Shown here in pieces: positions 16,928 to 24,740 of a DNA stretch of 34,705 nucleotides (positions are counted from its first letter, which is position 1; each line of letters opens with the position of its first letter). Under the pieces are notes generated by a model that had not been told where the DNA came from, did no database searches, and saw only the letters and a program-made list of their open reading frames with translations. The position numbers were made by a program, and so were the translations under genes. Source of the DNA: an uncultured bacterium (GTDB lineage Bacteria > Bdellovibrionota_C > UBA2361 > JANWWW01). The stretch lies in contig CALHSA010000014.1 of the NCBI GenBank assembly GCA_938038205.1, positions 1 to 34,705 of the forward strand, in the 5' to 3' direction.

Positions 16928-17609
16928 ACTTTTCCTTGTATTTGTAAACTATCTTCTTAGTGAATCTTCTCCGTGTGTTTATATATCGAAGTTAAGTTTA
17001 AAACTAAAACCGGCCTCCGAATTTACCTTCGCTATTATTGGAACTGGTAAAGAAATAACAGTTTTAGGTCCAGAAAGTGTTTTTTTCCTTAAAGAGGCAA
17101 CATATATAGTTTCAAATGAAAAACCTAAAGGTTCAATCTTTTTTTTCTTCAGAAATCATAACGTATTAGAAAAATCAGTTTTAAAAATTGAAAAATTTTG
17201 TCCAAAAATACCAATAATGAATACTTTTTTATCAGAGAAAAAAAAAATTGAAATGATTAACACTGAAATAAAATCAAAAAGGGTAGAACTTGAGAAACTT
17301 CTAAAAGAATTTGAAAAATCAGATCAGCTAAATTTCCTCGTAAATCTAAGAATTTTAAACAACCGTTTTTTAATACTTAATCAAATTCTAAATTACAGAT
17401 ACGAATGGCTTGAGGAAATTAAAAATGAAATAACTAATTTTATCGGTAAACTTGATTTCCCTTCTGGAGAGTCTTTCATCTCTGAAAAACATAAAGAACT
17501 AAAAGCCTTAATATTTTTTTTCCTACGTTCAATTAATCGCAGCCACCTTGAAGCTGCAAAAAAAGCTAGGTATATTCTTGTTGATGAATCCGGAGAATTA
17601 CCTGATTAA
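16908..17609 (+). CDS. Unknown exported coiled-coil protein B
   Basis: 233 aa, starting at GTG 16908 inside gene A. It has a signal peptide or anchor (1-18), then SESSPCVYISKLSL, a beta-rich segment with GTGKEITVLGPESVFFL (46-62), and helical or coiled-coil segments (110-230). The ITVLGPESVFFL part is suggestive of a small beta sandwich, such as the FecR-like periplasmic fold that contains similar strands; this is only a suggestion. It is probably periplasmic. It precedes the 57-aa ORF and the DUF6754 gene in an unbroken plus-strand run, so it may belong to the same membrane system. Confidence 0.65.
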   Translation: MKILLIKLFLVFVNYLLSESSPCVYISKLSLKLKPASEFTFAIIGTGKEITVLGPESVFFLKEATYIVSNEKPKGSIFFFFRNHNVLEKSVLKIEKFCPKIPIMNTFLSEKKKIEMINTEIKSKRVELEKLLKEFEKSDQLNFLVNLRILNNRFLILNQILNYRYEWLEEIKNEITNFIGKLDFPSGESFISEKHKELKALIFFFLRSINRSHLEAAKKARYILVDESGELPD

Positions 17610-17757
17610 GCTAACTGTATTATCAATACTCCCTTCTAAAGAGATTTTAAAAAATTTCTGTAGATGCCTGACTCCATTTTTCTCAGTTTTTTTTGAACCA
17701 AGAAATCTGAGGAAAATCTATTACTCTCTTTCCAAAAATTACGCAAAAAGAATTTAA
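17584..17757 (+). CDS. Small 57-aa ORF between coiled-coil protein B and the DUF6754 gene
   Basis: ATG at 17584 (MNPENYLIKLTVLS); ends with TAA sharing a base with the ATG of the next gene (TAATG). It would overlap gene B by 26 nt. The product has a hydrophobic N-terminal third and a basic C-terminal part. Its pattern (LSILPSKE..., then FF.PRNLRK) vaguely recalls the N-terminus of HtrB/LpxL-type acyltransferases, but it stops after 57 residues, so a remnant or an unrelated small membrane protein are both possible. Coupling to the next gene is the main argument for it being real. A longer version could start at 17548. Confidence 0.4.
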   Translation: MNPENYLIKLTVLSILPSKEILKNFCRCLTPFFSVFFEPRNLRKIYYSLSKNYAKRI

Positions 17758-18524
17758 TGATCCTTGCTCTTATCATTTTTATATTAGCCGTATTTCTACT
17801 TGTTTACTTAAACTTTTCGAATATTAAAATAGAGTTACGTGAACTGCCAATAATACCAAAAATTTTTTATGGAGTATCCTTAGCAGCCGAAAAAGGGAGG
17901 CCCATAATTTTCTCCACCGGACTAACAGGATTAGGTCCATTGTTGTATGCCTGTGTTGAAATTCTTAAAGAGATAGCCCGAAGAAGTGCAAGACTAGATA
18001 TTAAACTCTTAATTCCACAAAATGACCCTCCATCCTTGGCATATGTTAATCAAGCATTACAATCGGTATACGCCTCTGAGGGTAAAATATCAAAATATGA
18101 TCCATTATCCGTAGTTTTTCTCTCAGAAGAGCAGTTTGCATACGCTGCAGGCTACATTGGTCTTTTAAAACGAGAAAATGTTGCAGCTGCATTTTTGTTT
18201 GGATATTTTGCGGGAGAAGCATTAATTCTTGCTGAAAGTGGTAAAAATGTTGGAGCTTTTCAAATTGCGGGCTCAGTCAGTCCAGAACAAGTAGCTTTTT
18301 TTTTAGTTACTTGTGAAGATGTTGCTTTGGGAGATGAATTATACGCTGTTTCGGCTAAGCTGAGTGGCGATAAGAATATTTTATATAACCTTAGAGTTGC
18401 AGATATTCTTAAATTGCTCTGTTTAGTAATCATTTTGATCGGTAGCGTTATTCATACAAAACAAACTGGTTTTCTAGATAAATTTCTTACAATACCGGTT
18501 AAACAAAATGTCCAAAGGAATTGA
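17757..18524 (+). CDS. DUF6754-type membrane protein
   Basis: 255 aa. It has an N-terminal transmembrane helix (1-20), a Rossmann-like soluble domain (about 35-205) and a C-terminal helix (218-236). The sequence matches my recollection of the DUF6754 family: GRPIIFSTGLTGLGPL (47-62), a segment of the form DIKLLIPQNDP, VFLSEEQFAYAAGYIGLL (122-139), FGYFAGEALILAESG and VGAFQIAGS. No enzymatic function is known to me for this family. It is followed, with short overlaps, by three membrane or exported proteins and a MutL-like ATPase, a neighbourhood I also associate with this family in other bacteria. It may form a membrane complex with them. Confidence 0.75.
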   Translation: MILALIIFILAVFLLVYLNFSNIKIELRELPIIPKIFYGVSLAAEKGRPIIFSTGLTGLGPLLYACVEILKEIARRSARLDIKLLIPQNDPPSLAYVNQALQSVYASEGKISKYDPLSVVFLSEEQFAYAAGYIGLLKRENVAAAFLFGYFAGEALILAESGKNVGAFQIAGSVSPEQVAFFLVTCEDVALGDELYAVSAKLSGDKNILYNLRVADILKLLCLVIILIGSVIHTKQTGFLDKFLTIPVKQNVQRN

Positions 18525-19332
18525 TATTTTTTTTAAGCTTACAGTTTTTGTAGTTGCTGGTTATTTTATTTTTGATTTTTTTTACTCATCACTAGTAAGT
18601 GAGGTAACTGTAACAGAGAGAATCACACCAGAACTTCTTACTGGTGCGGCTATCATATCTGGAATGGCCTTTGCGCTTGGCACGTTAAACCTTTTTTTAA
18701 ATCACATAAAGAGAGTATCACTTTTTTTGCGTGGATGGTTTTTTAGCTTAGTTCTTCTACTATCTTTAATCACTACTCTTTCTGCTGGAATCGTTGATTT
18801 AATAAATAATGAGAGAGCAAACTTAACTTTAGCCTTCATTTCAAAGCTACTAACCTCTGATGATCCCGATTATTGGAAAAACAAATTTCCACGCTTAACG
18901 AAAAAGTTAGTCGTCAAGTGTGGCGAGGAACTCCCACGTGAATGCTTGGTTAGAGTTCAAGCAGAGTACCAGGAAAAACTGGCTAAAAAAGGTTTACCGA
19001 ACTTTTTATTTAAATTTTTAACTGACGCTTTTTTTGTACCTCTTGGTCAAGCCATGTTTTCACTTTTAGCTTTTTTTATAGCTAGTGCTTCCTTTAGAGC
19101 TTTTAGGTTTAATAACTATCTATCCTTAGCACTACTATTATCTGCTTTGATTGTTTTACTTGGTCAGAATGGATTTGTAGTTGCGCTTTTTCCTGAATTA
19201 GTAGGATTCAGAACTTGGTTGCTCAACTATGTCTCCAGCGGAGTTTTTAAAGTCATAAATATCAGTGCAATCATTGGGGGTTTAATTATAGCTATAAGGA
19301 TTTGGTTATCTATGGATAAATCATTCAAATGA
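18508..19332 (+). CDS. Polytopic membrane protein of the DUF6754/ASKHA cluster
   Basis: 274 aa with about six transmembrane helices: 8-27, 45-63, 74-94, 176-198, 205-225 and 246-266. A hydrophilic domain (about 95-170) between helices 3 and 4 contains a conserved-looking CGEELPRECLVRVQ stretch with two cysteines. It starts inside the DUF6754 gene (17-nt overlap) and ends inside the next (4-nt ATGA overlap), so all three are translationally coupled. I recognise no transporter motif. The likely role is a structural membrane subunit. Confidence 0.72.
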   Translation: MSKGIDIFFKLTVFVVAGYFIFDFFYSSLVSEVTVTERITPELLTGAAIISGMAFALGTLNLFLNHIKRVSLFLRGWFFSLVLLLSLITTLSAGIVDLINNERANLTLAFISKLLTSDDPDYWKNKFPRLTKKLVVKCGEELPRECLVRVQAEYQEKLAKKGLPNFLFKFLTDAFFVPLGQAMFSLLAFFIASASFRAFRFNNYLSLALLLSALIVLLGQNGFVVALFPELVGFRTWLLNYVSSGVFKVINISAIIGGLIIAIRIWLSMDKSFK

Positions 19333-20168
19333 CTCAGTGGGTAATTTACTCTGGTTTATTGATTGCACTACTATTGCCTATAGTCGGAACTATTGAGTTT
19401 AAAACACCAAGAAACGTAGAGGCGGAAAATTTTTTCCAACTAATTGAAGATAATGTCAAACCTGGAGATATTGTTTTTGTTTCACTTGATTTCGGCCCCG
19501 GAACTGCAGCTGAGAACTTACCTCAAGCAAACACCGTAACTGAGCATCTTTTTCGAAAAGGGGCAAAAATTCTTTTTTTATCCTTCAGTCCACAAGCAGA
19601 ACCGTTTTTATCTGGAGTGCCTACTAGTGTAACAGCTAGGTTAAAAAATGAAGGATTAGACCTAAAGTATGGAGAGGATTATGCAATTGCTGGCTTCAGA
19701 CCAGCGCCAGCAGTATTTTTACAAAGATTAGTTCTCAGTCAAAACTTAGCTGAATCATTAGAGAATGACATTTATGGAACACGAATATCAACTTTACCAC
19801 TAGCCAATAATTTAAAGAGTATTAGAGATGTATCAGCATGGTTCGAGTTTACTGGCTTAGCCGGTATGGTTCAAAACTATATACAATATTTGAATACAGG
19901 AAATCTTGTAAAATTTTTTCATGGATGCACATCTGTGATAGTGCCTGAGGCATACATTTACAAAGATTCGAAACAAATACTTGGCTTGCTGGAAGGTATA
20001 ACAGGTGGTGTGGTTTATGATGAGCTTTTATCAAAAAGATATGAGAATCGAGCTCGTTACAGTGAATTCTCAACTCAATTTCAAAGTTTATCGTTAGGTC
20101 AACTTTATATCCTGTTTCTAATACTGCTTGGAAATTTATTAACCCTCATAAAGAATGTACGAAACTAG
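19329..20168 (+). CDS. Membrane-tethered soluble-domain protein of the DUF6754/ASKHA cluster
   Basis: 279 aa. An N-terminal hydrophobic segment (4-20) and a C-terminal one (about 255-272) enclose a globular alpha/beta domain. The domain begins VKPGDIVFVSLDFGPGTAAE (43-62), then a Rossmann-like alternation (AKILFLSFSPQAEPFL; GLDLKYGEDYAIAGFRP) and ends QILGLLEGITGGVVYDELL. I recall homologues next to DUF6754 genes but know no function. The two anchors place the domain on one side of the membrane, as in the DUF6754 protein. It overlaps both neighbours (4 and 14 nt). Confidence 0.72.
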   Translation: MTQWVIYSGLLIALLLPIVGTIEFKTPRNVEAENFFQLIEDNVKPGDIVFVSLDFGPGTAAENLPQANTVTEHLFRKGAKILFLSFSPQAEPFLSGVPTSVTARLKNEGLDLKYGEDYAIAGFRPAPAVFLQRLVLSQNLAESLENDIYGTRISTLPLANNLKSIRDVSAWFEFTGLAGMVQNYIQYLNTGNLVKFFHGCTSVIVPEAYIYKDSKQILGLLEGITGGVVYDELLSKRYENRARYSEFSTQFQSLSLGQLYILFLILLGNLLTLIKNVRN

Positions 20169-20826
20169 TGTAATAATTCTTGCTGGCTTAGGAACACTTG
20201 CAATTTATTCCTACTTGTTTGGTGAAAATTATGTTTATCGATTTTTTGAACATATATTCATAGGAGTTGCTGCAGCGTATGTTCCGCTTCTAATCATAAG
20301 GGATCAATTGTGGCCCCAGGGTCTTGCATACTTACTCGGATATTCGGAATTAATAGATCCAAATTATCAACCGAATAATTTTAAGTATTTTGTAATAAGT
20401 TTAAGTTTTTTAATTGGTCTTTTCTTTTACTTTAGCTACATATCCAGTAGATTAACGATCTTTACTAAATTCGCAATTCTAATAAGTTTGGCTATATCAG
20501 CGGGCATTAGCATTAAAGGAAATTTCACTGAGCTGTTACCGCAAATTAAATCAGCAATAAAGCCCTTGTGGGATGAATACGAAATCTTATATTCCAATAT
20601 AGTATTTCTGATTTGTATTGTTTTTACGTTTACCTATTTTATTTTCTCGCTAAACACGAAAAAAACTCCAATTCAAGATTGGATGATGCGGATTTCAAAA
20701 GTGCTCTTAATGATCTGTTTCGGAGCTTTTTTTGGCTCAACTATTAGTGCAAGATTAAGCTTACTGGTAGAAAGAGTTTACTTCTTATCAAACGAATGGA
20801 AAAGAGCAATATTAAGTCTATTTTAG
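20155..20826 (+). CDS. Second polytopic membrane protein of the DUF6754/ASKHA cluster
   Basis: 223 aa, about six transmembrane helices (roughly 5-23, 33-52, 78-95, 101-116, 143-165, 180-198) with the loop RDQLWPQGLAYLLGYSELIDPNY after helix 2. I recognise no motif. The ATG at 20155 lies in the preceding gene (14-nt overlap) and its end overlaps the ATPase gene by 31 nt, so it is bound to both by translation. It probably forms the membrane part of the complex with the protein at 18508-19332. Confidence 0.7.
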   Translation: MYETSVIILAGLGTLAIYSYLFGENYVYRFFEHIFIGVAAAYVPLLIIRDQLWPQGLAYLLGYSELIDPNYQPNNFKYFVISLSFLIGLFFYFSYISSRLTIFTKFAILISLAISAGISIKGNFTELLPQIKSAIKPLWDEYEILYSNIVFLICIVFTFTYFIFSLNTKKTPIQDWMMRISKVLLMICFGAFFGSTISARLSLLVERVYFLSNEWKRAILSLF

Positions 20827-22406
20827 CAGTAGATTTTGGATCTACTACTACCAAAGCAAGGCTTTTTAATTATCTGGGAAACTGGAGCCTTTATGGAATT
20901 GGTGAGTCTCCTACCACTGTAGAGAGACCTCATTTAGACGTTAGTATTGGTTTATTCAATGCTTTAAATCAGATTGAAGTTAAAAAAGGTATTAAGCTAT
21001 TCGATGGCGAAAAAATAAATACTGAAAAGTTTTATGCTACAAGCTCTGCTGGCGGAGGACTACAAGTAGTTATATTGGCGCCAACGAAAGAGATTTCAGG
21101 TTTGAGAGCTGAAAAAGCTGCTATGTTAGCTGGAGCAATTGTTCTTAAAACATTCACTTTGGATTCTTTCTCCGACGAAACCCAAATCATCAGAGAGATT
21201 GCAGAGCTTAAACCAGATATAATCATCATTTCAGGTGGTTTCGATGACTCATCGAGCGGGTATGTGGAAAAGTTAGCAGAGTATGTAGCTGCAGCATCAC
21301 CAAAGCCAAGGTTTGGGTATCAAGAAAAGATACCAGTGATTCTAGCAGGATCTCAAAAGTCAAACGAAGTAGCTCAAAAAATTTTACAGAATCATTTCAA
21401 AACTCACGTATTAGACAATGTTTCTCCCTCGGAAAACACAACCAACATCAAACCTTTGATTCAAGCTATCCACGATATTTTTATAGATCATGTTATGTCA
21501 AATGCTCCAGGTTATGACAAAATTCTAAAAATGACATCTGAGCCACCTTTAGCAACGCCAATAGCAGCTGGAAAGATGATTAAATATTGCGCAGAAAAAC
21601 TGAAAACAGCGATACTTGGTGTCGATATTGGAGGAGCAACAACTGATATATTTAGTTGTGATCAAAAAGGCGGAAATTTTTTACGTACAGTTTCAGCAAA
21701 CTATGGAATGAGTTTTTCAGCTACTAACGTTATTTCAGATGCAAGAAAATACCTGGGTATATCCTTCTCTCAAAGCACTCGTTCAGCTTTATTTGATAAA
21801 ATGTTAAGACCTAATTCTCTTCCGGTTACATTGGATGCTTTAAAAAATGAATTAGTTTTAGCAAAATCTGCACTAAGGTTAGCAATTAAGCAACATTATG
21901 CATTTAGAGGTGAGCCTTTAAATCCTCGACTCATAATAGGGTCTGGAGGCGTTATTAGTCATGCACCATTTAATTCTCTAGGAGCGGAAATCCTAATTTT
22001 TGGTTTTGAACCAACTGGAATTGTAGAAATTGTATCAGACAACCTATTTCTTCTCCCACACCTTGGGGCAATATCATTAAATTATCCTGAAGTTGCTATG
22101 ACACTGTTTCTAACAGAGTGCATTAAACCATTATGCATTTATATAAGACCATATTATTTCTTTTCTGTTAGCTCCAACTCTAAGCGAGTTCTTGCTGAGG
22201 TTTCTATAAATTCAAAATATCATTTCGAACTAACAGCTAACAAAAGAGTTTTTTACTCACTTCCAGAGAGTATTAAAGAAATTTCAATTAAAAGGAAATG
22301 GGGAGTTTTTTTCAACGAGCTAAATGCTATAACTTTTTTTCCAAATAGCAAAACTATTTGCCTTGATGGCACGAAGCACTTAGAGATTCAGGATACAGTG
22401 AACTAA
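20796..22406 (+). CDS. MutL/GlmL-type ASKHA ATPase (glutamate mutase L-like)
   Basis: 536 aa. The acetate kinase/Hsp70/actin-type nucleotide fold is clear: phosphate-1 AVDFGSTTTKARLF (11-24), phosphate-2 LGVDIGGATTDIFS (274-287) and adenosine motif LIIGSGGVISHA (379-390). The block ATSSAGGGLQVV (81-92) is typical of the 'glutamate mutase L' family. True MutL/GlmL accompanies B12-dependent glutamate mutase (MutE/MutS), absent here, so the name probably misleads. The C-terminal 100 residues (after about 440) are poorly conserved and beta-rich. The cluster context suggests that ATP binding by this protein regulates or energises the membrane proteins encoded upstream (inference). It overlaps the convergent hflX by 53 nt. 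Confidence 0.83.
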   Translation: MEKSNIKSILAVDFGSTTTKARLFNYLGNWSLYGIGESPTTVERPHLDVSIGLFNALNQIEVKKGIKLFDGEKINTEKFYATSSAGGGLQVVILAPTKEISGLRAEKAAMLAGAIVLKTFTLDSFSDETQIIREIAELKPDIIIISGGFDDSSSGYVEKLAEYVAAASPKPRFGYQEKIPVILAGSQKSNEVAQKILQNHFKTHVLDNVSPSENTTNIKPLIQAIHDIFIDHVMSNAPGYDKILKMTSEPPLATPIAAGKMIKYCAEKLKTAILGVDIGGATTDIFSCDQKGGNFLRTVSANYGMSFSATNVISDARKYLGISFSQSTRSALFDKMLRPNSLPVTLDALKNELVLAKSALRLAIKQHYAFRGEPLNPRLIIGSGGVISHAPFNSLGAEILIFGFEPTGIVEIVSDNLFLLPHLGAISLNYPEVAMTLFLTECIKPLCIYIRPYYFFSVSSNSKRVLAEVSINSKYHFELTANKRVFYSLPESIKEISIKRKWGVFFNELNAITFFPNSKTICLDGTKHLEIQDTVN

Positions 22407-23460
22407 GTATCATTTTTTTTAACTCAAAAATATGTCTCCGTTTTAGTGCGGATACACAAATATTTGGGAAATCGGAGAAAGATCCGTAAACCTCAGGAAT
22501 GCCAATATCAATTTTATTAATTACCACCAAAATTTTATCCTCTGATACTCCTATATCCTTTAGGATGTTTAAAACTTTTTCAAATTTATCTCGAGCACTT
22601 GTATCAGAGGCATCTACAACCACCAAAACAAGATCACTCTCAGCTATCTCCATGATAGTACTTTTAAAAGTTTCGTAAAGTTGAGGTGGAAGATCTCTAA
22701 TAAAACCAACAGTGTCAACAAGCATAAAGCTATGGTAATTTTTCCCATCCAGAGATCCTGAGACAAGCCTCCTTTTTGGATCTAGTGTAGCAAATAGTTT
22801 ATTTTTTACCTCAGCATCCTTCCTACCAAGAATAGCATTAAATAACGAGGATTTCCCAACATTCGTGTAGCCAACAAGCGTCACTATGGGATAAAAGCCC
22901 TTAGGAGGTTTCCCTAGAAGGGATCGTCGTTTTTCTAATAATCTTAATTTATCAGTCAGTATTTTTATCCGCTCTCTACTTCTTCTTCTAGAAATCTCAA
23001 GTTTTGTTTCTCCTGGCCCTCTTCCTCCAATCCCACCTACTAACCTTGATAAACCACTATCTAATTCAGTAAGCTTCGGCAAGTTGTACTCCAGTTGAGC
23101 CAGCTCGACTTTTAATTTTCCCTCAGCACTTTGAGCTCTGCGAGCAAAAATGTCAAGAATTAGCATGTACTTATCTATAACCTTCACTGGTATTCTCGAG
23201 GTAATCTCCTTCCACTGACCTGGCTTTAGAGGGTGATCAAAAACTACAAGCTCAAACCCCTCTCGTTCACAAATCTGAGCAATCTGATCTAATTTACCCT
23301 TACCAACAACAGACTTTGGGTCCATCTTGGCCCTCGTTTGAACTATGATTTTTTCTGGATTTAAACCCTCAGCTAAACATAAAGACTTAGTCTCCTCTAA
23401 AATCTCCAAATCTCTCTTCTTATGCTTTGGATCTATGATCCCTACGATTAAAGTTTTCAA
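22354..23460 (-). CDS. hflX: Ribosome-associated GTPase HflX
   Basis: 368 aa, normal length. HflX splits stalled or hibernating 70S ribosomes under stress. The N-terminal HflX domain ends in the glycine-rich linker GGRGPGETKLE (145-155); a coiled-coil stretch follows; the G domain has G1 GYTNVGKS (197-204), G2 FATLDP (223-228), G3 DTVGF (249-253) and G4 NKID (315-318). The start is TTG at 23460, overlapping the TGA of the AAA gene (TTGA). The last 53 nt, encoding a non-conserved C-terminal tail, lie within the 3' end of the ASKHA gene on the other strand. Confidence 0.95.
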   Translation of the reverse strand: MKTLIVGIIDPKHKKRDLEILEETKSLCLAEGLNPEKIIVQTRAKMDPKSVVGKGKLDQIAQICEREGFELVVFDHPLKPGQWKEITSRIPVKVIDKYMLILDIFARRAQSAEGKLKVELAQLEYNLPKLTELDSGLSRLVGGIGGRGPGETKLEISRRRSRERIKILTDKLRLLEKRRSLLGKPPKGFYPIVTLVGYTNVGKSSLFNAILGRKDAEVKNKLFATLDPKRRLVSGSLDGKNYHSFMLVDTVGFIRDLPPQLYETFKSTIMEIAESDLVLVVVDASDTSARDKFEKVLNILKDIGVSEDKILVVINKIDIGIPEVYGSFSDFPNICVSALKRRHIFELKKMILSSLYPESLSASCHQGK

Positions 23461-24260
23461 TTTAATTTAACTCGATCTAGCAGATCAGATACAAACCTCA
23501 ACTTGCGGTAAGATGAAAAATCAAACGAATCAAAATTGATCCCCTTTCTATATTTAATTTTCATTCTCCATACAAAAGCAATATCATGATTTAATATTAT
23601 ACCATTATCAAACTCAGAGGTTAACTCTGTGTCAAAAAATTCATCAGGTAAATCCTCAACTTCTAATTGATCTTTACTGATCTTTTTTGCCAATGTTATT
23701 ACATCAAAAAAATTCCTTGGCCAATTAAAAAGTTCTAGTATTCTAGCCGCATCTGGGGATACCTTAAGGGATTTTTCAGTAAGATTTTTGTAAACATAAA
23801 CTAACGCTGGGATCACATCCTGAATCCTTTTTTTAAGAGGTGGAAAATAAATTTCATGATATGCCCAGCTTGTAGTAAGCAACCATGAAATAATCTCCTT
23901 TACTTTTTCTCTACTAATTACAAAAATATCGCAAGTCTGGGATTTAATCAGTGTAGTAAAAATCTTTTCCAACTGGCTTGTTAGAGGGGGTTGGTCAAAT
24001 ATGATAACGGATTGTAAATTCTGGCTCTGAATTTTTTGTAACTGGCTATCAAATTCTTTTACTTTTTCAGCATCCTGCCATGAAATCTCAGATATAGATA
24101 TTGGAATTACATGATTATATAAGCAGTATGTTTGAGAGAAAAAGCTTTTTCCTGTAAACTCCGGACCCCAAAGGTAAAAGAAATTTTGGCCTATTCTTGA
24201 AGATTTGATAATTTTATTAAGATTTCTAGTAAATTCACTGTCCCCAGGTATTTCCCTCAC
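23457..24260 (-). CDS. Degenerate sigma-54-activator-like AAA+ protein
   Basis: 267 aa. Walker A is present as GPEFTGKS (32-39), but the Walker B region reads VIIFDQ (85-90) instead of the usual hhhDE, and the sigma-54-contacting GAFTGA loop is absent. The C-terminal part is recognisably NtrC-like: PLKKRIQDVIPALVYVY (141-157) matches the 'LReR.eDI..L' block, and FNWPRNFFDVI (178-188) matches 'y.WPGNvrEL'. No receiver domain is present and there is no clear helix-turn-helix at the end (the last 60 residues are unique). It is therefore probably a non-canonical regulator or scaffold and not a sigma-54 activator. The start is GTG at 24260. Overlaps hflX. Confidence 0.65.
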   Translation of the reverse strand: MREIPGDSEFTRNLNKIIKSSRIGQNFFYLWGPEFTGKSFFSQTYCLYNHVIPISISEISWQDAEKVKEFDSQLQKIQSQNLQSVIIFDQPPLTSQLEKIFTTLIKSQTCDIFVISREKVKEIISWLLTTSWAYHEIYFPPLKKRIQDVIPALVYVYKNLTEKSLKVSPDAARILELFNWPRNFFDVITLAKKISKDQLEVEDLPDEFFDTELTSEFDNGIILNHDIAFVWRMKIKYRKGINFDSFDFSSYRKLRFVSDLLDRVKLN

Positions 24261-24314
24261 TAAATTTTAGATGCTCATGCTAATCATTAAGTGGAATTCT
24301 AGCCATGCAAGATT

Positions 24315-24320
24315 TATAAT
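24315..24320 (+). promoter_or_regulatory. -10 element for rpsU
   Basis: Perfect TATAAT with 8 nt to the ATG of rpsU; a TGGAAT 17 nt upstream (24292-24297) is a weak -35 (3 of 6 matches). Initiation would fall at about the start codon. The AAGG before the ATG is too close to act as a Shine-Dalgarno sequence. Confidence 0.45.
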
Positions 24321-24328
24321 TTTAAGGC

Positions 24329-24667
24329 ATGGCAACAAGGGGTCGAAAAAAGTTAGCTAGTGGTTTGGCTGTATCAGATGAAGCCGACATGATGGATACC
24401 GATGCAAGTCTGTTCAAAGAAACAGATGATCAGGTTGAGATTCAAAAAGGTATTCCATTAGAGGTTTTTGTAGAGGGAGATAATATTGAAAAAGCGTTGA
24501 AAGCTCTTAAAAGGAAGCTTGTTAGAGAGGGGGTATTTAAAGAGTTTAAAGCAAAAAGATATTTTGAAAAACCATCACAAGCCAGAAAAAGGAAGAGAAA
24601 TGAGATAAAACGCAAGATTGAAAAAATTGAGAGAGAACGATTGAGCGCTCTTCAGCTAATTAAATGA
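24329..24667 (+). CDS. rpsU: 30S ribosomal protein S21 with N-terminal extension
   Basis: 112 aa, against about 60-70 for most bS21. The bS21 core runs from about residue 40: IPLEVFVEGDNIEKALKALKRKLVREGVFKEFKAKRYFEKPSQARKRKR, followed by a basic helical tail. The first 39 residues are additional: a basic start (MATRGRKK) and an acidic segment (DEADMMDTDASLFKETDD). bS21 sits on the 30S platform next to the anti-Shine-Dalgarno end of 16S rRNA. No other start codon gives a conventional length in register, and the -10 box 8 nt upstream of this ATG supports it. It is divergent from the AAA gene. Confidence 0.92.
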   Translation: MATRGRKKLASGLAVSDEADMMDTDASLFKETDDQVEIQKGIPLEVFVEGDNIEKALKALKRKLVREGVFKEFKAKRYFEKPSQARKRKRNEIKRKIEKIERERLSALQLIK

Positions 24668-24740
24668 GAATTAAAATTAAAAATGAATTCTTAATAGTGT
24701 ACAACCCGAGTATTCTGACATGCTATCATTAACGTAAAAG

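Noticed and set aside
20796-22406. Annotating the ASKHA protein as functional glutamate mutase chaperone MutL
   Set aside because: No mutE/mutS or B12-related gene is near it; it is embedded in a membrane-protein cluster, so the family name is kept but the function is not.
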